Assembly: GCF_014648255.1 (NCBI RefSeq)
Contig: NZ_BMQT01000008.1
Span: forward strand, 124,001-188,000
Length of the DNA: 64,000 nt
Origin: Nocardioides albus
GTDB taxonomy: Bacteria > Actinomycetota > Actinomycetes > Propionibacteriales > Nocardioidaceae
Reading direction: 5' to 3'
This document shows positions 44,397 through 52,793 of the stretch, one piece after another. The position numbers and the translations under genes were made by a program. The notes beneath the pieces were generated by a model. That model did not search any database, was not told where the DNA came from, and saw only the letters and a list, made by a program, of their open reading frames with translations. Numbering within the stretch: position 1 is the stretch's first letter; each line of letters starts with the position of its first letter.

Positions 44397-44957
44397 ATGG
44401 CCAGACCTCGGGAGATCTCAGTCACGGCGGTACGTGACGCGGCACTCGACGTTTTTCGCGAGCACGGCTATGAGCGCACCTCCATGCACGACCTCGCCGA
44501 GCACACCGGCGCGGGCAACGGCAGCATCTACGCGGCATTCGGGAGCAAGCGTGGCCTCTTCCTCGCGGCCCTCGAGGCATACTGCGGCGCCCGGATCACG
44601 CTGACGTCCGAGGCGATGGCGGGGGAGGACGGGGCACGTGAGGCCGTACGCCGCTACCTCCGCAGCATCGCCGACGACTGCACCGCAGACCCGCGGCGGC
44701 TCGGCTGCCTCATGGTGCGGTCGCTGGCAGAGCTCGCCGACCGGGACCCCGAGGTGGTCGGCATCTGCCGACGGACCCTCGACGCGATGGAGGAGCGGAT
44801 CGCGGCCCGCATCGGGACCGGCACCGGAGCAGGCACGCTCGCGCACGAGATCCTGCTCTTCTCGCAGGCGCTGATCCAGGCCGGCGCCACCGCGACGTCA
44901 CGGCGAGAGCTGCGGGACTCGGCAGACGCGTACGTCGACCGGCTCGCCCTGGCCTGA
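44397..44957 (+). CDS. TetR-family regulator
   Basis: 186 residues. The helix-turn-helix is clear (AALDVFREHGYERTSMHDLAEHTGAGNGSIYAAFGSKRGLFLAALEAYC). The C-terminal CRRTLDAMEERIAARI region is like the TetR_C_16 type seen in regulators of oxidoreductases or hydrolases. It is divergent from the GlxA-type gene; the alpha/beta hydrolase 105 bases downstream may be in the same unit. Confidence 0.88.
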   Translation: MARPREISVTAVRDAALDVFREHGYERTSMHDLAEHTGAGNGSIYAAFGSKRGLFLAALEAYCGARITLTSEAMAGEDGAREAVRRYLRSIADDCTADPRRLGCLMVRSLAELADRDPEVVGICRRTLDAMEERIAARIGTGTGAGTLAHEILLFSQALIQAGATATSRRELRDSADAYVDRLALA

Positions 44958-45062
44958 CGCGTCCGATTCTGAGGGATTCACGGCCGCTCCGGCAGGCGAC
45001 TCGTCGCGGTGTACGCCGCGAGGATGGTGGTGTCCTAGCTGTACCGATCCAACAGGAGCACC

Positions 45063-45884
45063 ATGCCTTTCTTCACCACGTCCGACGGCACCGACATCCA
45101 CTACTCAGACTGGGGGACCGGTCAGCCGATCGTGTTCAGCCACGGATGGCCCCTGAGCTCGGATGCCTGGTCGCTCGAGCGCAAGACGCTCGCCGACGCC
45201 GGCTATCGGGTCATCGCCCATGACCGCCGTGGCCACGGAAAGTCCGCCCAGCCCTGGCAGGGCAACGACATGGACACCTACGCCCGCGACCTCGCGGAGC
45301 TCGTCGAGCACCTCGACCTGCGTGACGCGGTGTTCGTTGGGCACTCGACCGGCGGGGGAGAGGTCGTTCGTTGCGCGGCTCAGCACGGGAACGGCCGCGT
45401 CGCCAAGGTCGTCACGATCGGCGCTGTGCCGCCGATCATGCTCCAGACCGAGGCATACCCCGAGGGGCTCCCGATCGAGGTCTTCGACGGGATCCGGGCC
45501 GGGGTGCTCGCCGACCGCTCGAACTTCTACCGCGAGCTCGCGCCGTCGTTCTTCGGCTTCAATCGCGAGGGTGTCGAGACGTCGCAGGGCGCGATCGACG
45601 ACTTCTGGCGCCAGGGGATGCTCGCCGGGATCCAGGCGGCGTACGAGTGCGTGGCTGCCTTCTCAGCGACCGACTTCACCGAGGATCTGAAGGCTCTTGA
45701 TGTGCCGATCTTCATCGCGCACGGTGACGACGACCAGATCGTGCCGATCGGGAACGCAGCACTGAAGTCCATCGAGCTGGTCAAGGACGGCACGCTCAAG
45801 GTCTACCCGGGCGCGCCGCACGGCGTGTTCGGCGCGTACCAGCAGGAGCTGATCCAGGACATCCTCGACTTCATCAAGAAGTGA
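45063..45884 (+). CDS. Alpha/beta hydrolase, non-haem chloroperoxidase/esterase type
   Basis: 273 residues of a complete alpha/beta hydrolase: oxyanion region FSHGWPLSSDAW, nucleophile GHSTGGGE, acid in HGDDDQIVP and His in GAPHGVFG. The HDRRGHGKSAQPWQGNDMDTYARDL stretch is typical of the cofactor-free chloroperoxidase/aryl esterase group. It hydrolyses esters or forms peracids in the cytoplasm; natural substrate unknown. It has its own terminator at 45891. Confidence 0.9.
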   Translation: MPFFTTSDGTDIHYSDWGTGQPIVFSHGWPLSSDAWSLERKTLADAGYRVIAHDRRGHGKSAQPWQGNDMDTYARDLAELVEHLDLRDAVFVGHSTGGGEVVRCAAQHGNGRVAKVVTIGAVPPIMLQTEAYPEGLPIEVFDGIRAGVLADRSNFYRELAPSFFGFNREGVETSQGAIDDFWRQGMLAGIQAAYECVAAFSATDFTEDLKALDVPIFIAHGDDDQIVPIGNAALKSIELVKDGTLKVYPGAPHGVFGAYQQELIQDILDFIKK

Positions 45885-45890
45885 CCTGTG

Positions 45891-45919
45891 GTGCGGCACC
45901 GCATCGTGCGGTGCCGCAC
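45891..45919 (+). terminator. Hairpin terminator after the hydrolase gene
   Basis: A perfect 13-base stem (GTGCGGCACCGCA/TGCGGTGCCGCAC) with a TCG loop, 6 bases after the stop. No T-run follows. Confidence 0.78.
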
Positions 45920-45946
45920 TCCGAGGGAGGGGTTACTCTGCACTGA

Positions 45947-45976
45947 TTGACATAATGTGCATTATCGGCGCTTTAT
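45947..45976 (+). promoter_or_regulatory. Candidate promoter of the methyltransferase gene
   Basis: TTGACA (45947-45952) with a -10-like TTTATT or CTTTAT 18-19 bases downstream. The spacer begins with ATAATG-TG-CATTAT, a near-palindrome that could be an operator. Start of transcription would be about 30 bases before the gene. Confidence 0.5.
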
Positions 45977-46016
45977 TCATCATCCGGAAACAGGGCTGGA
46001 GCGTTAGTGTTCAGCC

Positions 46017-46793
46017 GTGAGCGAAGACTTCGACCCGACCGCACACAACCGTGTCGCGTGGGACGAGCTGGTCGACAGCGACAACGAATGGTCTCGGCCC
46101 GTCGGGCCCGAGGTCATCGCCCGGGCACGTGAAGGCGACTGGTCCGTGGTGCTGATCGGCCACGAGCCGACGCCGCGCGACTGGTTCCCGTCCGAGCTGG
46201 CCGGTGCCCGGGTTCTCTGTCTGGCCTCAGGCGGTGGCCAGCAAGGTCCCGTCCTCGCGGCTGCGGGCGCCGAGGTGACCGTGTTCGACAACTCGCCCAA
46301 GCAGCTGGCGCGCGATGAAGAGGTTGCCGCACGCGAGGGTCTGGTGCTGCGTACCGTGCTCGGCGACATGCGCGATCTAGGTGCCTTCGAGGATGCGGCC
46401 TTCGACATCGTCCTCAATCCGGTGTCGAACGTGTTCTGCCCGGATCTGGCACCGGTCTGGGCGGAGACGTTTCGCGTGCTGCGTCCTGGCGGTTCGCTCC
46501 TGGTCGGGTTCATGAACCCGGACGTCTACATCTTCGACGAGGTGGCGCTCGATCGGCAGGAGCTGGTGGTGCGCCACCGGCTGCCCTTCAGCTCGCTCGA
46601 TCTCTCCGAGAGCGACCGGACGAGGGCCTACGGGACCGGTCCGATCGAGTACAGCCACTCGCTGACCGCACAGATCGGCGGGCAGCTGGCTGCCGGATTC
46701 AACCTCACCCACCTGAGTGAAGCGCCGCACCACGCAGACGTCACCGCGAAGCATCTGCCGGCCTACATTGCAACCCGCGCGGTCAAGCCGTAG
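46017..46793 (+). CDS. SAM-dependent methyltransferase
   Basis: 258 residues from GTG 46017. The class I SAM site is LCLASGGGQQGPVLAAAGAEVTVFD, then DMRDLGAFEDAAFDIVLNPVSNVF. The acceptor is not predictable. It has its own A/T-rich promoter region and ends one base from the recombinase gene on the other strand, so transcription may run into that gene. Confidence 0.9.
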   Translation: MSEDFDPTAHNRVAWDELVDSDNEWSRPVGPEVIARAREGDWSVVLIGHEPTPRDWFPSELAGARVLCLASGGGQQGPVLAAAGAEVTVFDNSPKQLARDEEVAAREGLVLRTVLGDMRDLGAFEDAAFDIVLNPVSNVFCPDLAPVWAETFRVLRPGGSLLVGFMNPDVYIFDEVALDRQELVVRHRLPFSSLDLSESDRTRAYGTGPIEYSHSLTAQIGGQLAAGFNLTHLSEAPHHADVTAKHLPAYIATRAVKP

Positions 46794-47789
46794 TCACTCC
46801 GGCGGTTCGTACGCCGCTGCCGTCTCCCGCAGCACCTCGCGCGCCGGCGAGAGCAGCACGGCGTCGCGGGTGTCAGAAGCGGTCGCCTTGACATAGATCC
46901 CGGTCGTCTTGAGGTCCTCGTGCCCGAGCAGCCCCTGGACCGCAGGCACCGGTACGCCGGAACGGATCAGACCCTTGGCGGCGCTGTGCCGAAAGGCGTG
47001 CGCGGCCTCACCAGGCTGTTTCGGGACGCCGGCGAGGCGGATCCAGGTCTCGACCAGGTGGTTGAGCGCCCCAGGGCGCAGCCGCCTTCCGGAGGTCAGC
47101 CGGAAGAGGCCGTCGGCCGGGTCAGGACTGCTGAAGCGGGCTTCGAGCTCGGCCAGATAGGCGTCGACGGCATCGACCGCCTCCGGCGGCAGCGGCAGGT
47201 TGCGCTGCTTGTCGCCCTTGCCGATGACACGCACCAGCGTCTCGCCGTCCGGTTCGCGCCGGATCGAACCGACGGTGAGGTCACACAGCTCCGCGGCGCG
47301 TACGCCGGTGGTCACCAGCACCGCGAAGATCGCCCGGTCCCGAGCCGGCCAGCGACGCCGGTCGGTGCCTTCACGCGGCGTCGAGGCGACCCGCGCCAGT
47401 CGGCGCAGCTCGTCGACGCTCCAGCCGGCAGGTAGCCGGCTCGGCCGTTCCGGCGCCTCGATGCGCAACGTGGGATCCACCAGCAGATGTCCCTCGAGCT
47501 GCAGCCAGTGGGTGAAGAGCCGCAGCGTGCCGACCCGACGCTGACAGGTCGCCGCGGCCGAGCTCTCCCGCAGCGACCTGTAGGCGATGCGTACGTTCTG
47601 GTCGGTCAGCGCCGCGATCGGCACCAGTGCCAGCACGTCGGCCTCCGGGCCGCCGCCGTTGTCGACGTGCAGCTGACGGGCCCAGGCGGCGATGTCTTGC
47701 CGGTACGCGCTGCGCGACTTGTCGTTGAGTCCGCGGCGCGTGAGTGTGGCCCGGTCGGTCAGGAAGTCCTCGACGACATCGCCGAACAT
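46794..47789 (-). CDS. Tyrosine recombinase, XerC/XerD-like
   Basis: 331 residues from ATG 47789 (GTG 47813, beside GGGGG, is an alternative). An N-terminal SAM-like core-binding domain (about 1-110) precedes the catalytic domain. All active residues are visible: Arg in TTGVRAAEL, Lys in GKGDKQR, HAFRHSAAKG, GHEDLKTTGIY with the nucleophile Tyr. It should be active. It has no excisionase, no repeat or tRNA next to it and no other mobility gene nearby. Its stop abuts the methyltransferase stop without spacing. Confidence 0.88.
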   Translation of the reverse strand: MFGDVVEDFLTDRATLTRRGLNDKSRSAYRQDIAAWARQLHVDNGGGPEADVLALVPIAALTDQNVRIAYRSLRESSAAATCQRRVGTLRLFTHWLQLEGHLLVDPTLRIEAPERPSRLPAGWSVDELRRLARVASTPREGTDRRRWPARDRAIFAVLVTTGVRAAELCDLTVGSIRREPDGETLVRVIGKGDKQRNLPLPPEAVDAVDAYLAELEARFSSPDPADGLFRLTSGRRLRPGALNHLVETWIRLAGVPKQPGEAAHAFRHSAAKGLIRSGVPVPAVQGLLGHEDLKTTGIYVKATASDTRDAVLLSPAREVLRETAAAYEPPE

Positions 47790-47847
47790 CACACCATCGT
47801 CAGGTACACTCACATCCCCCGATATTACAGCCTTTTCGAACATTTCT

Positions 47848-47867
47848 GCGATAGGGGGTACTATCGC
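47848..47867. promoter_or_regulatory. 20-bp palindrome between recombinase and hydrolase genes
   Basis: GCGATAG, six bases GGGGTA, then CTATCGC, in the divergent gap. It could be an operator for either gene or a recombination core for the neighbouring recombinase. Confidence 0.5.
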
Positions 47868-47897
47868 GGAATTCGCAGGACGTGGCAGACTCCCGCC

Positions 47898-48896
47898 GTG
47901 GCCGACACCGCTGTAGCTCACCGCACCGAACACGTCAACGGAATCGACCTGCACTGGGTGGAGTCAGGGCCGGCGGACGGCCGGCTCGTGCTCCTGGTCC
48001 ACGGTTTCCCGGAATCCTGGTACTCGTGGCGCCACCAGATCGCCGCTCTCGCCGCCGCCGGCTACCGGGCCGTCGCGATCGACGTGCGAGGGTATGGCTG
48101 CTCCTCGAAACCTCGGTCCATCGAGGACTACCGGATGCTGCGCCATGTCGGCGACAACGTCTCCCTGGTGCGCGCGCTGGGTGCGGAGACAGCCACCATC
48201 GTCGGCCACGACTGGGGCGCTCCGATCGCGTGGACGACCGCACAGCTGAGGCCCGACGTCTTCACCGCCGTAGCGGGTCTCTCGGTGCCGTTCAGCCCCT
48301 CCGGACGCCGACGGCCGACCGAGGCGATGGCGCAGGCCGGCGGTGACGACGAAGACTTCTACATCTCCTACTTCCAGACCCCCGGTGTCGTCGAGGCCGA
48401 GATCCTGCCCGACGTACGCCGCTGGCTGCTCGGCATCTACTACTCGATCTCGGGCGACGGAGTGCTCGCCGCGGGCGGGGACCCACGCGGGGCGCTCGGG
48501 CTCGTGCCGCGCGGTGACCGGCTCTCGGACCAGTTCATCTACCCCACCGAGATGCCCGAGTGGATGACCGAGTCCGATCTCGACTTCTACGCACAGGAGT
48601 TCGCGGACTGCGACTTCTTCGGCCCGCTCGCGCGCTACCGCAACATCGACCGCGACTGGGAGGATCTCGCGGCCTTCAGCGACGTGCCGATCAGGGTGCC
48701 GTCGCTTTTCGTCGCCGGCGAGTACGACGGGCCTGCGATCACCGGCCGCCGCCAGATCGAACGCTTCGACCAGACCCTGCCGGGCCTCACTCGATCGGTG
48801 GTACTCCCCCGGTGCGGCCACTGGGTCCAGCAGGAGCGCCCCGAGGAGACCAACCAGCTCCTGCTCGAGTTCCTGGCTAGCTCAGAGCCACGCTGA
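47898..48896 (+). CDS. Soluble epoxide hydrolase-type alpha/beta hydrolase
   Basis: 332 residues from GTG 47898. HGFPESWYSWRHQI (oxyanion), nucleophile Asp in GHDWGAPIAW, and a C-terminal GHWVQQERPEE are typical of epoxide hydrolases; the lid domain lies in the middle. It should open epoxides to diols in the cytoplasm, although dehalogenases and related hydrolases share this layout. The upstream open frame is the shadow of the recombinase. It overlaps DUF1304 by 20 bases at the 3' end. Confidence 0.88.
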   Translation: MADTAVAHRTEHVNGIDLHWVESGPADGRLVLLVHGFPESWYSWRHQIAALAAAGYRAVAIDVRGYGCSSKPRSIEDYRMLRHVGDNVSLVRALGAETATIVGHDWGAPIAWTTAQLRPDVFTAVAGLSVPFSPSGRRRPTEAMAQAGGDDEDFYISYFQTPGVVEAEILPDVRRWLLGIYYSISGDGVLAAGGDPRGALGLVPRGDRLSDQFIYPTEMPEWMTESDLDFYAQEFADCDFFGPLARYRNIDRDWEDLAAFSDVPIRVPSLFVAGEYDGPAITGRRQIERFDQTLPGLTRSVVLPRCGHWVQQERPEETNQLLLEFLASSEPR

Positions 48897-49266
48897 TCGC
48901 CAGGGCGACGACGGCGAGCAACGGGATCACGCCCTGCTTGAGAGCCGCGCTGCGCTTGTCGGGCGAGAAGACGAACAGTACTACCGCGGCGGCTGCCATC
49001 GAGCCGGCTCCGGCGAAGACCAGGGCCGAGCCGACCGCTGCGGAGCACGCCGGGTGCAGGACGATGCCGACCGCGGTGACGATGGCGAGGAACAGGTTGT
49101 AGAAGCCTTGGTTGAAGGCCAGCTCCTTGGTCGCTTCGGCTTCCTCGGCGCCGATCCCGAACACCGCACGCGTCTTCGGGCTCGTCCAGGTCAGCGACTC
49201 CATGACGAAGATGTAGACGTGCACCAGGGCAGCCAGCGCGGCGAGCACCAATCCAGCAACGACCAT
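48877..49266 (-). CDS. DUF1304 membrane protein
   Basis: 129 residues from ATG 49266 (GAGG 6 bases upstream). Four helices with VHVYIFVMESLTW at the N terminus and FNQGFYNLFLAI in the second part, as in the DUF1304/YqjF-like family of unknown function. Its 3' end overlaps the epoxide hydrolase gene. Confidence 0.83.
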   Translation of the reverse strand: MVVAGLVLAALAALVHVYIFVMESLTWTSPKTRAVFGIGAEEAEATKELAFNQGFYNLFLAIVTAVGIVLHPACSAAVGSALVFAGAGSMAAAAVVLFVFSPDKRSAALKQGVIPLLAVVALAISVALS

Positions 49267-49287
49267 CACAGACCTCTTCCGGGTTGG

Positions 49288-49301
49288 GGTGCTCGAGCAC
49301 C
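49288..49301. promoter_or_regulatory. Perfect 14-bp palindrome upstream of DUF1304
   Basis: GGTGCTCGAGCACC, 22 bases before the DUF1304 start (minus strand), so it overlies the likely promoter or leader. Confidence 0.45.
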
Positions 49302-49326
49302 GGCTGAGCCTGACAGTAACCGATCC

Positions 49327-49629
49327 TCAGAACCGCACCGGGAACACCTCGGTGCGTGCGACGGCGGCGTCGCGCTCGGCGCTGAGTGCCGTACGCCGCT
49401 CGTCGTTCATGTAGGCGTCCAGCGAGGCCTGGTCCAGGAATCGGAAGAGCTGGACCTCGTCGGGCTGCCCGGGCGCGTCGTCGGCGATCGCCCGGTGCAC
49501 CACTTCCCCGCCGTGCTCGGAGATCAGCTCCAGAACACGGTCCTCGTAGGCGTGGAGGGCCTCCGCCTCTCCCCCCTGCGCCCACAAGAGACAGCACAGG
49601 CGGATCGGACCGTCCGAACGAATTGACAT
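49327..49629 (-). CDS. DUF1330/NIPSNAP-like ferredoxin-fold protein
   Basis: 100 residues from ATG 49629. It has the small alpha-beta sandwich pattern LCCLLWAQGGEAEALHAYEDRVLELISEHGGEVVHRAI ... VQLFRFLDQASLDAYMNDERRTALSAERDAAV, like DUF1330 or NIPSNAP proteins. A ligand-binding or monooxygenase-like role is usual but unproven here. A longer frame upstream lacks family sequence. Confidence 0.72.
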   Translation of the reverse strand: MSIRSDGPIRLCCLLWAQGGEAEALHAYEDRVLELISEHGGEVVHRAIADDAPGQPDEVQLFRFLDQASLDAYMNDERRTALSAERDAAVARTEVFPVRF

Positions 49630-49693
49630 GCCGGCCACGGTATCGGACGACATCGGGCATGGGTGCTGCCGAGATCGGGTACCTGCTCTCCCT

Positions 49694-49870
49694 ATGGAGA
49701 GCAGCGTCTTGGACATGGTGGGTGCCACGGTCGTGGTGCTCATCGTGCTGATGGTGCTCGCGGCCACGGCCGGTTTCTTGCTGGCGAGGGTGGAGAGACG
49801 GCGCGCGCGTCGGATCCACGACGATCTCGTCGAGATGCGTGACCAGCGCGGCGGCCGGCATCGCCGTTAG
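49694..49870 (+). CDS. Small single-helix membrane protein
   Basis: 58 residues from ATG 49694. One hydrophobic helix (about residues 9-30: MVGATVVVLIVLMVLAATAG) is followed by an Arg-rich cytoplasmic tail (ARVERRRARRIHDD). I see no clear ribosome-binding site and recognise no family. The stop overlaps that of the DksA/TraR gene on the other strand. It could be spurious. Confidence 0.45.
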   Translation: MESSVLDMVGATVVVLIVLMVLAATAGFLLARVERRRARRIHDDLVEMRDQRGGRHRR

Positions 49871-50223
49871 CGCCGCCGTTCCCTCGGCTTCCCGGCACAG
49901 CTGATGCAGGTGCGCGCCACCGGGCGCGCTTCGAGCCGGCCGTCGCCGATCGGCCGGCCGCAGTCCTCGCAGGTCCCGTACGTCCCGGAGTCCACGCGCT
50001 CCAGGGCAAGGTCGATCTCGGCGAGATGCTGTCGAGCCTGACGTACGAGCGCATCGACCTGGGATCGCTCGAAGGCGATCGTCGCGCCCTCGGGGTCGTG
50101 CTCGTCGTCGGCGTTGGTGTCGCGCGAGGCTGCGACGACGGCGTCGAAGTCTTCGGTCAGGTCTGCCAGGCGCGCGAGCGTGTGCCGGCGCTCCCCCTCG
50201 AGCCGCTCGCGAGCCTGGTCCAT
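49867..50223 (-). CDS. DksA/TraR C4 zinc-finger protein
   Basis: 118 residues from ATG 50223. A helical hairpin of charged residues (about 1-70) precedes the C4 finger CEDC...CISC (about 90-112). In other bacteria such proteins bind the secondary channel of RNA polymerase; the DxxDxA tip of DksA is not obvious, so the regulatory action here is uncertain. A longer frame is open upstream but is not supported. Confidence 0.88.
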   Translation of the reverse strand: MDQARERLEGERRHTLARLADLTEDFDAVVAASRDTNADDEHDPEGATIAFERSQVDALVRQARQHLAEIDLALERVDSGTYGTCEDCGRPIGDGRLEARPVARTCISCAGKPRERRR

Positions 50224-50251
50224 GTGCCGACGGTAGCTGGAGCCCGGTGCT

Positions 50252-50623
50252 TCACGGACGGTCTGGACCGGGGCCGCCCGGATGGCGGAGGTCGTAGGCG
50301 GCGGCGACCTTCTTCGGTACGCAGAGTCGCCAGGCATCCACGACGAACTCGCACGCCTCGACCGGGTCGAGCGCGGCCAGGGACGACTCCACCCAGTTGA
50401 ACCGCAGCTCCGACTCCCTGGGCATGTGGAACTTCTCCGGCGAGCTGGCGACCAGTGCGGCTCGCTCCTCCTTCGGAAACCCGAAACCCATCTCGGTCTC
50501 GTCCAGCGAGAAGGCGACGTAGACGATCGAGCCGACCCGGAACTTCAGCCGGCCGCGTACGAAGACCTCGTAGGACCGCTCCAGGCTCGAGCCGAGCCAG
50601 CGCACGTCGTCCACGGTTGCCAT
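50252..50623 (-). CDS. MmcQ/YjbR-like protein, second member
   Basis: 123 residues from ATG 50623 (ATVDDVRWLGSSLERSYEVFV). The family's RLKFRVGSIVYVAFSLDE ... FGFPKEERAALV ... FNWVESSLAALDPVEACEFVVDAWRLCVPKKV layout is present. It is 29 bases upstream of the DksA/TraR gene on the same strand. Function unknown; related in fold to 24631-25005. Confidence 0.8.
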   Translation of the reverse strand: MATVDDVRWLGSSLERSYEVFVRGRLKFRVGSIVYVAFSLDETEMGFGFPKEERAALVASSPEKFHMPRESELRFNWVESSLAALDPVEACEFVVDAWRLCVPKKVAAAYDLRHPGGPGPDRP

Positions 50624-50704
50624 GTTCGGAGCGTAGGCGCAGACTCCCCCGACGGCACCCGAGTTTCGCGCCCATCGGCCTCGCCGCCGCGACATCATGT
50701 CCCC

Positions 50705-51322
50705 ATGGCGGCGAAGGTGGATCTGAAGAAGACGCTCGACAGCTATCGGGCACGTCAGGGTGAGTTCCGGGTGCTCGAGGTGCCGCCACTCCCCTACCTG
50801 ATGGTCGACGGGCACGGTGATCCCAACACCGCCCAGGAGTACGCCGACGCGCTCGCGACGCTCTATCCGGTGGCCTACAAACTGAAGTTCGCCAGCAAGA
50901 ACGACGGCCGTGACTACGTGGTGCCGCCGCTGGAGGCGCTGTGGTGGGCCGAGGACATGGAAGCGTTCACCCGGGCGCGGGACAAGTCGCAGTGGGACTG
51001 GACGGCGATGATCATGACGCCTGACTGGGTCACCGAACAGATGTTCGACGAAGCGGTCGCGAAGGTCGGCGCCAAGGACCGCCCGGCGAGCCTGTACAAG
51101 GTCCGCTGGGAGACGCTCAGCGAAGGCACCTGCGTGCAGACCCTGCACATCGGGCCGTACGACGAGGAGGGCCCGGTCCTCGAAGAGATGCACGAGCGGT
51201 TCGTCCCCGAGCATGGCCTCCGAATGACGGGTAAGCACCACGAGATCTACCTCGGCGACCCGCGACGGGTCGAGCCGGCCAGGCTGCGGACGATCCTGCG
51301 CCAGCCCGTGCTGCGGACGTGA
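50705..51322 (+). CDS. GyrI-like small-molecule-binding protein
   Basis: 205 residues from ATG 50705. The fold is a duplicated SHS2 pattern, as in GyrI/AraC effector domains: VLEVPPLPYLMVDGHGDPNTAQEYADALATLYPVAYKLKFA in the first half and CVQTLHIGPYDEEGPVLEEMHERFVPEHGL in the second. Such stand-alone domains bind drugs or hydrolyse cyclopropanoids. The long upstream frame is not used. It is divergent from the YjbR-like gene with 81 bases between. Confidence 0.85.
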   Translation: MAAKVDLKKTLDSYRARQGEFRVLEVPPLPYLMVDGHGDPNTAQEYADALATLYPVAYKLKFASKNDGRDYVVPPLEALWWAEDMEAFTRARDKSQWDWTAMIMTPDWVTEQMFDEAVAKVGAKDRPASLYKVRWETLSEGTCVQTLHIGPYDEEGPVLEEMHERFVPEHGLRMTGKHHEIYLGDPRRVEPARLRTILRQPVLRT

Positions 51323-51372
51323 CGGGCCGGCGAGGTTTCGGTGTACAAATGTTGACTCAAACTCTTGTCGGC

Positions 51373-51401
51373 GTGAGCGGGCTCACATTACTCTTCAGTA
51401 A
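51373..51401. promoter_or_regulatory. Two palindromes upstream of the secreted lipase
   Basis: GTGAGC-GG-GCTCAC (51373-51386) and TTACT-CTTC-AGTAA (51388-51401) lie next to each other, 42-70 bases before the lipase start. They are candidate operators. Confidence 0.5.
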
Positions 51402-51443
51402 CTCGGGACGGAGCAGTCCCGCTCAGGTGAGGAGAGTTCCCCC

Positions 51444-52793
51444 ATGCCTCTGCACGCATCGAGGACAGCACTGGCCACCGCGCTGGCCGTTGCCGCGGTC
51501 ACCCCGGCCGCACTGACTGCGCTGGCCGCACCGGCGACCGCCGCTGACAACGGCACGGCCGTCGTATCCCGCGGCGTCGAGATCCCGGAGTTCTACAACC
51601 CGCCGGCCGAGCTTCCCGCGGCAGACGGTGAGCTCGTACGCACCGAGCCACTCCCCCTCGGAGTCGGACTCTCGATCCCGGGCATCGGCTCGCTACCCGG
51701 CACCGCGACCCGGGTCATGTACAAGACGACCGACAACAACGGCGCTCCGGCCGCGGTGACCGGCGCCTACATCGAGCCGTTCGCGGCCTGGACCGGAGCC
51801 GGCGACCGGCCGCTCGTCGTCGTCGCGCCCGGCACCATGGGCCAGGGTGACCAGTGCTCGGCCTCGCTCGGTCTGGAGCGTCCGATCCTCTTCAACGGCA
51901 AGACCGTCTCGGTGGGCTACGAGGACATCGGGATCTACCGCCTCCTGGCGCGCGGCGTGGCAGTGATGGTCACCGACTACGTCGGCCTGGGCGCCACCGA
52001 CCGGCTCCACACCTACGTCGACCGGGTCGACGGCGGTCACGCCGTCCTCGACGCCGCGCGGGCTGCCCGCGCGGTCCCAGACGCATCGGTGACCGCCGGG
52101 TCGCGGGTCGCGCTCTACGGCTACAGCCAGGGCGGCGGCGCGACCGGGTCGGCCTCCGAGCTCGCCTCGACGTACGCTCCCGAGATCAACCTCGTGGGTG
52201 CCTATGTCGGCGCTCCGCCCGCCGACCTGCGGGCGACCGCGGACGGCATCGACGGGTCCGCGCTGGTGGCGGCGCTGGCCTGGACCATCAACGGTCTCGC
52301 CCAGTCCAACCCGGAGCTGCGGCCGATCCTGGACGAGAACCTCAACGCGGCCGGCCACGCGGCGCTGGAGGATCTCTCGACGGCGTGCGTCGCGGACGGG
52401 ATCATCGGCTACCCGTTCCGGCGCAGTACCAGCTGGACCACGACCGGTGAGAGCCTCGACGACATCATCGAGCGCGAGCCAGAGGTGCGGGCGATCATCT
52501 CCGAGCAGAAGCTCGGGCACGTGGCCCCGCGGATCCCGGTACGCCTGGCCACCGGCACCCAGGACGACATCGTCCCGCACGAGCAGTCCCGTCAGCTCGC
52601 CGTCGACTGGTGCGGGCACGGAGCGAAGGTGACCTACCAGGCGGTCGTCCTGCCCAACCTCGGTGACGGGCTGATCACCAACCACGTCACCCCGCTGCTC
52701 GTCGACCAGACCGCCGCGATCAACTGGATCACCGACCGGGTCAAGGGTGTCGCCGCCGGATCCAACTGCGCGTCGATGCCGGTTCAGCCCTGA
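51444..52793 (+). CDS. Secreted lipase (LIP/PF03583 type)
   Basis: 449 residues from ATG 51444. The signal peptide runs to about residue 33 (AAPATAAD). The mature alpha/beta hydrolase has the nucleophile GYSQGGGATG, acid in TGTQDDIVP and His in ITNHVTP. Members are extracellular triacylglycerol lipases of Actinobacteria and yeast. Cys residues (CSASLG, STACVAD, WCGHG, NCASMP) could pair. The 3' end overlaps the ddaH gene by 10 bases. Confidence 0.9.
   Translation: MPLHASRTALATALAVAAVTPAALTALAAPATAADNGTAVVSRGVEIPEFYNPPAELPAADGELVRTEPLPLGVGLSIPGIGSLPGTATRVMYKTTDNNGAPAAVTGAYIEPFAAWTGAGDRPLVVVAPGTMGQGDQCSASLGLERPILFNGKTVSVGYEDIGIYRLLARGVAVMVTDYVGLGATDRLHTYVDRVDGGHAVLDAARAARAVPDASVTAGSRVALYGYSQGGGATGSASELASTYAPEINLVGAYVGAPPADLRATADGIDGSALVAALAWTINGLAQSNPELRPILDENLNAAGHAALEDLSTACVADGIIGYPFRRSTSWTTTGESLDDIIEREPEVRAIISEQKLGHVAPRIPVRLATGTQDDIVPHEQSRQLAVDWCGHGAKVTYQAVVLPNLGDGLITNHVTPLLVDQTAAINWITDRVKGVAAGSNCASMPVQP

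Noticed and set aside
46017..48896. An integrated mobile element around the tyrosine recombinase
   Set aside because: Neighbours are ordinary enzymes, base composition does not change, and no att-like direct repeats or tRNA are seen.
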